Below are positions 21,770 to 32,929 of a stretch of DNA of 64,000 nt, one piece after another. The position numbers and the translations under genes are program-made. Numbering within the stretch: the first letter of the stretch is position 1; every line of letters begins with the position of its first letter. Source of the DNA: Parelaphostrongylus tenuis (Eukaryota; Nematoda; Chromadorea; Rhabditida; Metastrongylidae); assembly GCA_019055375.1 (NCBI GenBank), contig JAHQIW010005577.1:1-64000 (forward strand), written 5' to 3'. Under the pieces are notes generated by a model. It saw nothing but the letters and a program-made list of their open reading frames with translations. It searched no databases and was not told the DNA's origin.

Positions 21770-24700
21770 AGCAGAGTGATCGGAAAATTCCCTTGTGTTG
21801 TAATATGCAAAATCGTTCATGATAAACAAGCTTCGTTCTGTAATTGTTTTCGCATAACATTGGCGTACTCTCCTCTGTTTTTGTTTTTACTGTCGTCAAT
21901 TTTCTCACGGTCTCAATCAGCTTTTGTATCGGCAGCGTCTCATATCGTGAGCATGAAGGCGCTCGTGGCAGCGAAGACGCAGGAAGCACAGCACCCTCGC
22001 ACAGAGACGCAGACGCTCAGGCCAGCGAGTGCCGCGCACGCGAAGGCGCGACGCCGCCTGCTTATCAGCGGTGTTCCTCAAAGGGCTAAAGGATTAAACA
22101 GGTTTTCGAAACCTTCATATACGAAAGCTGCATTTTCGCCTTGCGATTATTATTCTTTCTTTAACCAATGAAATTGAAAAATGAAAAGACTATTTCAAAG
22201 AACACAGTGTGTTGCACCTTTATTTTTATCAGATTCATAGAAATCGCGCACCAATTAGAGGATGTTCTGAGACGAAAGTTATAAGTATAACCCTTTAGGA
22301 CAACGTAATATAAAACGCAAAACGCCAATGGCGTCATATCTTCGAGCAAGTTGGTATTGGCGTTCGCGGCAAGGGAAATAAGGAAAATCTAGGTAAATTC
22401 ACGTTCAGGTATGGCATTATCATTGTTGATGAAATAATACACAGCTGTAAGAATATTATGGTAACAAAACGCTCATGCGGCATAAGATTTCTCATTTTTC
22501 TAGAAGTCATGTCTTTCGGAAATCATTTTGTCAACTGTTATAGAACATTTGTTTCTTATGATATTACCTACGTTTTTGTATTCATTTGCTGTATTGAAAA
22601 TAGCCGAATTTGAAACTAAGCCTGGTTTTTGGAGAGGCATTATAGTACGTTTTAGTATTGGAAAAAAGAAATGCTAGTGCTTCCGGAGGCTTCGTTTCAC
22701 ATCTTTGGTATACATAATATAATTTTGATTCTAAAGAGAATTTATCACAATCATAACCTATATGCCATTGCAAAAACTTCTAAAAATATAATATCCGGCG
22801 AGAACAGGTGGCGGACCGGCCTCTCATGCACCAGTGGATCTCCAAAACCATCTACTTGTGCTCACATTGTAGTTGTATAGGGATTGGAAAACTGAACGTG
22901 GTTTTAAGAAGTTGTCTCAAAGACATTTTTACCGAAAAGAAATAAGTAGAACACATAGAATTACTGCTCATAACCAGTGACAAGGGCTGCACCGACTATC
23001 AATGTTAATAGTAGAGTACAACTGGAAAACATAAGAAGTTACCACCTATAAGAAAGTAGAATAAAGAGTTTTTCTGGAAAAAAGCCTTACTCCTGAATTC
23101 CACCAGCAACCGAGAAATCAATGAAAGCACTTGATGAAGTGGTATCGCGCGCAATGTGCAATATTTCTGACACGTAATTCATTGCTTAGTCTGAGAGGAG
23201 TGTTTTCAGCCTTTTTTCAGGTTCATATGTCAGTGGCTTACGTATGTTCCGACAGTTGCGCTGACATGCGTTTCACTATCAGCCATACTAATAGTACATA
23301 ACGGTGAAACATGTTAGGTGGACGAGACCGCCGAAACGTACACAAGTCAATGACATATCAGCTTCAAGAAGGCGCAAAACATTCTCTCGCACCATATATA
23401 GAATTCTTGCAACGAGATTTCAAAGAGCAGTCGATTAAAGGCAGCTCTCCGTGTTCTAGCTGTTTCAGCTCTGCTTCAACTATGGTTAAAAGGATCTTTC
23501 TGATTAGGAGGGAACAAATGAGAAACTGATCCTAATCGCTGCAGAGGAACTTTTCATAGGCCATTCGAAAGCTGAGAGATCAGGCTACAGTCATAAGCCA
23601 CTGTTTTCAAAACACCCCTTTATAACGCTGTAACATCCAGATCAAAAATTATGCCGGACACTTGCCTTTCGCCTTTATATTCATCACGCGTATCATTCGC
23701 GGGAAGCCGAAAAGCATATCACTAAATAGAGGAATTTTCGTAGTATCTTAGTCAGTCGTTTTACCTGGAGTTTCTTAAGAGAGCGGTGTAAAAATTCCCG
23801 ATTGAATAATAATATATCAATCGGCCTCCCTCGTCCCGCCCTGCCCTGGCACTCCTCTGCCATGGCGCTTTCCTTGTCGCATAGCTTGTTAACAGCGTTG
23901 CCAGAAATGTAAAACTCGATCTTATGTTTACTGCTAAACCGTATATCCACAAAATGAGCGTATTGCTAGAATCAGGAGACATTACGAAATCAGATGATCA
24001 CTATTGCTTTGAAGAAAGAGCTGTTTAACTATGATTGAAGCATAAATTAAAAGACCAAAGAAGATTATAAGATCAAAGGAGGATTTTGAAACTAGCACAG
24101 TTTGGAGATCTTTTGAGCTCTTTGAAGATTGTGCTATAGTTTGAGTATCAGCACCTATAGAAGGAGTTTTGTCCAGCGAAATATAAGCGAGATAAGAGAA
24201 AGACCACGTGGTTTTATAAAACATTATTATATTTTGAATGCTGCAACGTTAAAAAGGAGTGTTTTGAAAGGCCGGCGACGTGGAACCGTAGCCTGAATTC
24301 TCGGCTCTCGAATGCTTACTAATACTTTTATGAAAATTCCTCTCCAACAAATAAGATCGCTCTTTCTTTTATTGCCTCCTAATCAGAAAGAAGCGATTAA
24401 ATTTATCGAAGTTTGTAGTGATATTCTCCTATGTACTGACCATTAATTTCCTACAATGGCAATAATAGTGTGAATGGCACTACGAAACTACATAACTGTG
24501 AAAATAATGCGCTCCATCTGCACGTCGATTCGACTGCCGCGCGAACGACCAGCTTAGTATTGTATGCTATCAACGGCTTATGCCAATGTGTTAGTCCTTT
24601 GAGTCCTACGTTAACTTCCCACGCTGCAAGAGGCAAGATTGCGTGCCGAGATGCAGTGACAATGCAGTAGCTTTCTGACGAAATTCAGGTTTTTGTCACC

Positions 24701-25026
24701 ACTGAAAAGAGTTTCATCGTTAGTATAAGGCAGAATAGGGTGGAAGATTTAGATAAGACTAATCTAATTGAAACATGCCAAATTAATTACAAAACATTAG
24801 CGTTTGTCAAAAATGATACTGCTTATTGTAATGCGATGCCGCTTCTACGAAAATTCATGCATTCTCTCGAATACATGTATTCAAGGGACTGAAATCTTTT
24901 TAACTACAGAAGAAAAATCGATTGCCGACTTTGGGATAGTTCCGGACTTACCATTTTTCATATGTTCATACCGCTCGCTTCGACTGTCTTCTTAAGATCA
25001 CGCATAAATTTTAACGTGCCTGAGAA
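21770..25026. other. No gene recognised
   Basis: A/T-rich with scattered short open frames. A GC-rich patch at 21950-22080 (with GCGCACGCGAAGGCGCGACG) stands out and slightly resembles the GC-rich inner ends of the piggyBac element at 26662-29114, but no partner end was found. CTTTCTGATTAGGAGG near 23497 recurs inverted near 24376. Nothing supportable as coding. Confidence 0.4.
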
Positions 25027-25290
25027 TTATTTCTGATCCTTGCATGTGGCCTGTTATGCGCACTCATACAGTGTAATACACGTGTTTCGCCCTTGACAAC
25101 ATCGTCAGTTGCACAGTGCTTTTCGTCTTAGCCAATCATCTTATGGGAAGCCACTTCGTCTTAGTCAATCTTTCGTGAGGAAAGGGAGAGACGAAAGGCA
25201 CTGCGCAATTCACGAGGCTAACAAGGCCAAACACGTATATTGCATTGTATGTGTGTCCATAACAGACCCCGTGCATGGCTCAAAATATTT
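25027..25290. mobile_element. Foldback element, about 260 bp
   Basis: Left end TGCATGTGGCCTGTTATGCG followed by TAATACACGTGTTTCG. The right end reads in reverse complement GAGCCATGCACGGGGTCTGTTATGG, then CAATATACGTGTTTGG. Same family as 16282-16784 with a much shorter interior; the middle has TCGTCTTAG and inverted counterparts. No coding sequence. Confidence 0.75.
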
Positions 25291-26661
25291 TTTTGGCATA
25301 TCATATGTTCTTTGCTGATTGAGCCATTTTTACAAAGAGTTAAAAAGCGAGTTTATTTGACTAACGTTCCGATGCGTTTTGTCTTCTTCAGAGCCGATTG
25401 ATCCGAGCTGATCTCTGCAATCGTTTACTTCGTTTTAGTGTTCTTTGTCCTTGGAGTCGCATCTCCTGCTCAAGAGTACCTTACAAATGAGAACCTAACG
25501 CGACAGTGCTGTACAGTATGATATATGATGATGATGGCTGTCCAGTGATGACATTTGTTCTCCATAGGACAATACATACTGCAGAAGTCGGTGGAATTGT
25601 CTGCTCGATGGAGCTTCAGTTTACTCTTCTGAAGAAACGAAACGAGTCAAAACTCAGTCATATCAGTCCTCTTTTTCGGCATCTTCGTGAAACTGGCTTA
25701 GTCATCAAAGAATATGTGATTGATTAGTGAGTCCAAAAAAAGTTGACTATCAATTTTTGATAAAGCTTCATGCAGGTCAATAATACATCGATTTCTGTAG
25801 GATGTATTGTACAATGAAAAGCAAATATTATTGGATAATCACTATCATTAACATCCATGTATAAAAGTAGCACCTTCGCGTGAGGTTCTCATATGAGCGG
25901 TGCTATTTTGTGAAAGATCCGACACGAACGATAATCATGGCCCATAACGAGGATGAACTAATGTGGAGCATCGACTAGAATCAGCCGGCTTTGAAGAGAA
26001 CGAAACAGGTAAACAGGTAACCTTAGCGAAACAAAATCGTTCTTCTTAAACGGCTTCGAAACTGGCTTAGTAAACAAAGAAGATATCATAAAAAAGATTT
26101 TGTGCTATGTATTATGGATAATAACTTTTTTCATTGTTTAACCGTACTCCGCTCATCAGCATTACTCATCAGTGCAGCCTTTGTCACCGATTATGAGCAT
26201 TAAATCTAAGCGCTTTACTCGATTTTATAGCTCAATATGCCCCCGAGATAATTTTGGCATTTTCTCCAGCTCCCACCGCTTCAACTGACTACAGTGACAC
26301 TACGTGCAGGTGAATTTTGAGAACCATCAGTACACAGAGTCCTCCTCACCTCTCAACTGCTTCCCATAGAAAATTTCCACCAGTTCATCAATTCGAGTAG
26401 TCTCTCTTCTTCATGATTTCTTTCTCTTTTCTGGCCTATCATACTTTCCGGCAGTAATTTGAAAAACTTACTTTTTGTCTGATATTCATGTATGCATAGC
26501 CCTTGCTGATAAGTATAATTCTCAAGTGCAAGAAACCAATCAGCTTTCACCAAGTGTACATCCCCGATGATTGAAGTTTATGTTGAAACAAACAGTATAG
26601 CGATCACAGTAATGATAGATGTTTTAGCTACATACTGAAAGTCTCTTTATGTATAAATCTT
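25291..26661. other. No gene recognised; one short direct repeat
   Basis: Near 25683 and 26047 the phrase GAAACTGGCTTAGT is repeated about 365 bp apart, each time followed by a CAAAGAAtAT-like string. The 73-codon open frame at 25506-25727 includes the first of these and has no recognisable domain. Confidence 0.35.
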
Positions 26662-29114
26662 TCAACACGCCGGCAACGACAAGGGCCGAAATCGGCCCTA
26701 GTTGCACACCGCGTGTGCGGCGGGAGGCGCGACGGGGCGGAGTCTGTATTACCAGCTTTGCGATGAAATATGGTAGTTTGCTTGATAATCTGAGGTACTA
26801 AGGGGATATTCTCGTGATGAAATGATGAAATTTAACAGGAGATACTTTGATGAAAGTTGTACATTGTTCGGAAATACCCATGTATCTAAAAGTCATCCAA
26901 GTTGTCAATGGGAAAAACAATATTGTGGAAAGGAACTTATTTCCAGCTGTTATATAACTTCAGTTCACTCCTTTTAACTCATCCTTTTTTATCTCCCACT
27001 ACGTTTTCTTTGTCAAAAGACTTCTGTAGCCCGTTCTACGACGGAAAAGGACACGCTTTACAGTTAGAGTTCGTTTTTTATCAACTTCACAAGGTATCTC
27101 TTGGTATCTTTACAGAGTAAAATTTTGATTCCAAGATAGCTAACTATTGATGCTGAATAATAATCGTGATGCAAAATAAAAAAAATGTTAGAGAAAAAGC
27201 ACCTATAAATGGTTTATAGTAAAGAGATGCTCATGCGCTAAAAAAACTTACTATGTTTCAACGAAAAAACCGCTTCCTACAAGGAAAAACATTTTCTTCT
27301 GATTCTATGTGACATTCTTCCTGATTTGTTGATGTTTTTATTAGTCATTCAATAACCTGAATAACGCCGCTTTGATAGTAAGCCTGGTTCCTAAAAGAGC
27401 CGCACTACTACGTTATACTGAAGGAGGAGATTGACGTTTCAACCTGACGATGCGTTGTTTCAACTTCACAATGAAATTTTTTACTATCTTTCCTAGCAAT
27501 AAATTTTGATTGTATGCAACGTTTCTTGCTAGACAAGATAAAACATCGTCAGAAAGATTTAAACAGAACTACTTTAAGTAGAAACAGCGCCTAGCTATTT
27601 AAAATCTTCTCTGACCAAATCACGCAGCTAAGAACGAGCGAAATGCACTCACCATTCATTAGTCGTCCTGAGGAATGGTGAAATGGCAGCTATCTGGTCA
27701 GTCTGGTTCACCAGCGACTTTCTCCTACTGTACATTCCGACGACTTCAAACTTGTCCGCGCAGGAATTTTTGGCAGTGCCGTGAGCTGTTGAAAGCACTG
27801 TAACGTCTCTTCTGTCTTTGAATGGCGGAACCGTAACGCCGTTTTGATTCTACATGGCTTTCCCCTCGCCCTTGCGTAGGTTTTCTTTCATGAGCTTCTT
27901 AGGCAAGCCTTTTCTGCTCTTTCTGCATGTTCCAATAAAGTATGTATTGCTTTGTAGCAGATTCTCAGCTAGGACGACGCTGGAATACCAGCTATCGTCA
28001 AAGAGATGCCTTCTTTCATTCAGAAGATCCTTTAATACATCCTTTAGCACAAAATCTGCAAGTGGCTCATTCAGTGTCGGGTTTGGACCAGCACCTATGT
28101 ACATCATCGTTTTGTAGGTGTTCTCGCCCTCACTACAAAGTTTAAATCGCTTTATTCCAAATCTGTTTTTTTTTGCAAGGTGCATACAGGCGGAATTTAA
28201 TTCGTCCTCTGCATGGCACCACCGACTCATCGATACACACGTCTCCCCATGGTTTGAATGGGTCCTTACAATTCTTATTGACAAGTTCCAGCATTGGTCT
28301 TATTTTGTATAACTTGTCATTCACATCGTGACCCATATTGTTGCTTACATGCAAGTGGGTCATGATCTCGAAGAAGCGATCCCTCGACATAAGATGCGAA
28401 CGCTATGGAGACTCCCGAAAGATGCGGGCTATTGCTCCAGTAATCGTAGAGCCTTGGCAATCGTATAATGGTCATTTTGAGGCACAAGCCCAAGAATTTC
28501 TTCATTTCTTCAATCGTTGTGTCTTTCCATTCGTTAGGACAGGGCGGCCCATGTCTCTCATGTGTTGACGAACTTCTTAAACCACCTGCATGATCTTGTT
28601 GCGGTGAGTCGCGAAAATGGGAACTGGAGGAGGCACAAAAAATTGCCTTGAGAGAAATCAATTGGAAAGAAATACGTAAGGTACAGAAACTAGTGCTGTT
28701 AGTGTCATGAATCGCCACTTGTTCTCAGGCGCATAAGAAGTTTTATGTTCATTCATTCATTTCCTTTTCATTCACTTTAAATTCATTTGTGGCTTTGTAT
28801 GATGATGAGTTGTTGCTGATGTAGTTAATAAAAGATGAATGTGACCAAAATATGAATGAATATATACAGGATAACATAACGATGTTCAGTAATAAATCGC
28901 GAGATCATCTTATGCTACATATTTGCCTTCTACCATAAGAAGTTTTATGGATGTCTCTTCCTTCATATCTGATCATCCACTGCGAACAAAATTCTTTTTA
29001 TTAATCCATATTTATTAAGAAGAGTATCACAACGTCATCGCTGCAGCCGCGTATGTGGCGGCGCGGCGCGGTGACGCGACGAGCAGGATTTCAACGTCGT
29101 TGCCAACGTGTTAA
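26662..29114 (-). mobile_element. piggyBac-type DNA transposon with both ends preserved
   Basis: The right end, read inward on the minus strand from 29114, is TTAACACGTTGGCAACGAC then GAAATC. The left end from 26662 is TCAACACGCCGGCAACGAC then GAAATC. These are matching terminal inverted repeats next to the expected TTAA target (intact on the right, altered on the left). GC-rich subterminal tracts lie inside both ends (26690-26750 and 29040-29090). Total length of 2.45 kb is typical of piggyBac. The only coding sequence inside is the broken transposase at 27650-28720. Confidence 0.8.
27650..28720 (-). pseudogene. piggyBac transposase (DDE_Tnp_1_7 type), frameshifted
   Basis: Minus-strand pieces in order: EEMKKFLGLCLKMTIIRLP and YDYWSN (28530-28430), then in another frame MSRDRFFEIMTHLHVSNN (28390-28335), KLYKIRPMLELVN, and IDESVVPCRGRIKFRLYAP (about 28245-28190), where the Asp-Glu-Ser is the first catalytic acidic site of piggyBac enzymes. 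A third frame carries IKRFKLCSEGENTY, HLFDDSWYSSVVLAENLL (second Asp region) and GTCRKSRKGLPKKL (28150-27880), continuing in recognisable form to about 27660. At least two frameshifts separate these parts, so no active enzyme is encoded, although the catalytic motifs are still readable. The 144-residue open piece (28284-27850) is the longest. Confidence 0.85.
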
Positions 29115-30380
29115 GGGTTGCTTATTGCATGAATATGTGATTATCAAACTAATCGCATTTATACACTAAATCGTCTAAAGAGTATTGAAAATAAGTTTGA
29201 AATGCGTTGTCATCCCAGCCATATAGCTTCTCCTCATTTCGTTTGTGGACTAGAACAACTGAACTTTTTTCAACAAAAATATGTTTATGAAGCTTACTCC
29301 AATGATTTATAACATGTTAGTAGCGATTACTTTCTCAGAATCAAAATTTTACTATGCGACAGCGATAAATTTGCTTGGTGAAAAAAAAACTTTAAAAGCA
29401 AAACGCAGTCTTGTCTGTCAGCAGATCGTACTATGAAGGTCTTTCCAAAACCGAACAACTCGGTGTTTCCTGACATATAGAAAGTTACGACAGCTGCAAA
29501 ATCTTCTTTCGGGAAGACTTGCCTTCTTGTTAAGATAGAGGAGAAATCTCAGCAAATGAGCATTCTTAACACAACGAGAAGCGTTTATAGAAGTCTTTTC
29601 TGTAGTATTCCATCACTTCATGATGCTAATATTTTCTTAAAACCTCAATTTACGAATCGAAGTTCCACGTTCTATCTGAAGCGACGCCAATACACATATG
29701 TGCCACGACAGAATTAACGGGTTAAACACACGATCTATTTAGCGGTCTTCTGCTTTGTTACATATTTTATCGCACTGCACATGTGTATCCGAAAGCGTAG
29801 CATTTTTCTGTCATTCTTACACAACTTCGCATCTAATATTATAGAGAGCACCCGTCCTATCTAAGTTAATAAGTAGAACACTTGATACGCAATTTTTCGT
29901 TTAGGAGCAACCAGAGAGGCTAGAATTGTGAAGGAGACCACATGATGTGCAGCGATAGTTGATTGAGTGTTCAGGGGTGTTTTTGAAGAGATATCACATG
30001 GATATGCATGTCCTGAAGGCAAGAAACAGTGTGCGCGATCTTTGACAATAGCTCATTATATCTAAAATACTTAACCAAAAATATCCCTTACCACCCCTGC
30101 TGTAAAATTCTTCTGTGCCTTCGACTAGTTATTAGAACATGAGAAACGTTAGAACTCATGATATAAACTTTACATGTCAATTGACAAGCTTTACAAATAC
30201 AATCGTTAGCCGGAAAAGCATTGACAAACAATGAACAAGAATAGTAGTCAACAATGCAGTAAATCCTTTTTTCCTCGTTTAGTCTTGAGGTGATATCACT
30301 GCAAATTAATTTTATAAAAAGATGGAGAACGTACACATAAGACAGGGAGAAATGAAGTGACACAAAGCATTCGTCGGGAT
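29115..30380. other. No gene recognised
   Basis: Contains a copy of the dispersed TTTATAGAAGTCTTTTCTGT-type repeat near 29585-29650, also seen near 14340, 15030 and 59220. No supportable coding sequence. Confidence 0.4.
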
Positions 30381-30398
30381 CACACATAGACACACACA

Positions 30399-30480
<82 letters not shown>

Positions 30481-30544
30481 GCATACACACACACATGAAC
30501 ACACATACACACACACACATCCACACACACACACACACACACAC

Positions 30545-30594
<50 letters not shown>
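30381..30594. repeat. (CA)n microsatellite ending in (GA)n
   Basis: About 195 bp of CA units with a few interruptions, then about 17 bp of GA. It generates open frames up to 170 codons on the minus strand that consist largely of Cys-Val; these are artefacts. Confidence 0.97.
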
Positions 30595-30599
30595 ACCCA

Positions 30600-31815
30600 T
30601 TTCGCCATAAATACCTCACAGTATGACCCAATTACTTGCTCCGTGTCTCGTAAGCGCTTTTCAAGCTTTTCGTGATAGCACTATGCTCCTTGGACATTTC
30701 TCACAGTGAACTTTTACATCACTTATAGATAACGTCACAGGAACGTTGTAATAATTGGTCATTGTATAGTTTCATCATTTTCATATAAGCGGTGTTCGCA
30801 ATTAAAATCAGCTTTTTTGCATTTTTCTGATTAATCACGCCATTTCCTATGCGACGTGGCTATTCCTGAAGTGGCTACAATACAAATATTAATACATATG
30901 TCACTTTTCACTGGCCATTTTCATCGTAAATTTCGTTATCGCTATGTATTTTTCTTTCTCGGAGCATATTTCAATCCTTGTACGAGACCTGTTACGGAAC
31001 TTACATTGTGCGAGACACATGCTTCGGACTTACAGTCTCATCTTGCAACGTACCTTTCGATCCAGTCAATTCTTCGAGAGCACTCCCTATGTAGAGGACA
31101 ATTTTACGCTCAACGAGTGGTAAAGTCACCGTGGAGTTCTTCCAAAGTGACTAATCGTAGATTCATGGCTTACAGCTGTTACGCTGTCAGAATGTATCAT
31201 TTTCTATGCGAGGCGTCAAAATAGTCAAATGATAGGTAATGCTACATAAGCTTTCTAATATCCGTAAGCCATACAATCGACAATCAAACACTCTCAAAGA
31301 ACGTCACGGTGTTTTCCTTGCTGTACGTCAAGTGCAAGAAGTTAGGTTTCTACTCCTGTATATGGGTTTTGCCTCGAGGAACTAGTTGAACCGAAATGTC
31401 TCAAAAAGAGCTTGAATTATGCTGTCATGATGTATTGAATTCAAGCGAGATCTCCAAATAGTTGATTGAAGGGCATGTTTTTCTTCTTTTTATTGCACCC
31501 CTAGGAAGTGCGTAGGCGGTCTTAATTATTCAAAGAGGAAGAAGAATGGGAAAAATGTGGCTGAAGAATTTCAGTATACAGCACCTGAGTGAATAAATAT
31601 AGACTAATAACAATGGCAATGAGCAAGATAAGATATCAAATGTGGGAAATTTACAAGTAAATTTGCATCTGAACACTTAGAATGATTCACATAATTTCAT
31701 ACCTTAAATTGTAGTAATGAACTTATGTTTGCTGCCTATTCTTTTCACATGACAAGGTACAATGTGAAATGCAATCATAAAAAGCGTAAATACGAGATAC
31801 GTAATCTAAGAGGTC
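30600..31815. other. No gene recognised
   Basis: The longest frame is 122 codons at 30856-31224 on the + strand. It has an ATG, no recognisable domain and no paralogue elsewhere in the window. The minus strand over 31000-31220 also reads partly open. Not called as a gene. Confidence 0.35.
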
Positions 31816-32130
31816 TATACATCTATAGCGAAACACGGATAAGCCGGTCATGTATTGAGAAGAACAGACGATTGTAATGTGGATTCCACGACCACGTACG
31901 CGTGCTCGAGGATGACCACTTTCACTTTGGGCGAAGGTGTTTGTTAAAAGAATTGAGGTACTCGCAGCTTCCGATATTCTTCAGATCACGTTATGACACT
32001 CGTACCAGTCGTCATGTCCAAATTGCACCATCGTCATGGACGGCTGTCGCGAACGAAAGGGACGAATAGAATATTTGCTGGGATCCGCAAAACTAGTGAA
32101 GACGGACCATCCAGGTGTCCAAGTAAGTGA
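31816..32130 (+). repeat. Dispersed repeat family X, copy 1
   Basis: About 310 bp. Starts near TATAGCGAAACACGGATAAG and ends GAAGACGGACCATCCAGGTG then TCCAAGTAAGT. The same start, spacing and end are found at 42836-43126 and 54064-54390, with the end alone inverted at 38131-38200. No tRNA-like head or inverted ends were seen. Class unknown. Confidence 0.7.
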
Positions 32131-32929
32131 TTAAGAGATTAAAAGCATGTGCTTATTTCTGTAGGAGACTTATGCCCATCCACTTCAACATAGAGGTTCC
32201 TGCTTCTCTAATCATCTAGTTTTTATTCGGGTGTCATATTTTAATCATTTTGGACATTAGAGACCAAAATATGGTGCATTCAATTTTGTCTCTTTGTCTT
32301 TGTTGTCACATACTCCCGTTGCAATCTTACGCTTTATATCAATAGGCATGCGCTTCTAAAAATCAGCCGCCTACGACAACATGTATAACTGAAAAATGAA
32401 CGCATTATTGGTTGCTAACAAGTGAAATGTGATAACGTACGATACAAATAAAGCATGAAATATAATATAGACACCACTGCGTGGAAAAAAAACTTCAGAA
32501 TGCGGGGCGTATGCACACTTAATGAAAATGAGCCATATATGTCTTCAAGTATCGAGTTATAGTACATTTAGTTGATTGAAAGTTTCCAGTCAACTAATAT
32601 AGCAACAAAGTTGACAGCGCCCGCTGCAGAAAGTGGTTTGCGTATGGCGCTGTTGTTAGCGATACTCTACAATACACACATAGCTGTTCGTTCATGCCTA
32701 GCGTTAGTCAAGAAATTGATTCTTTCGAGAATATAGTCCACATATATAATCGTGCATTCGACTATAGTCAAATTCAGCATGTGTTTATCAATAAATATCA
32801 GTAACTGACCATCACTGGTGCTTTACACTCCAACTTTTTATGTTAGAACAAAGAGTAGATATTGTAATCAACACGCATCATTCAGACTGCAATTCCTGAG
32901 GTCCAGCGCATTTTCAAACAATGCGATTC
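32131..32929. other. No feature recognised
   Basis: A/T-rich sequence without supportable open frames or repeats shared with the rest of the window. Confidence 0.4.

Noticed and set aside
20983..21989. Long Asp/Ser-rich and Tyr/His-rich open frames on both strands
   Set aside because: They follow the GATAAT-type tandem repeat; trinucleotide-like repeats avoid stops in several frames at once.
30088..30608. Open frames up to 170 codons on the minus strand rich in Cys-Val
   Set aside because: They are translations of the (CA)n tract, present in all three frames of that strand.
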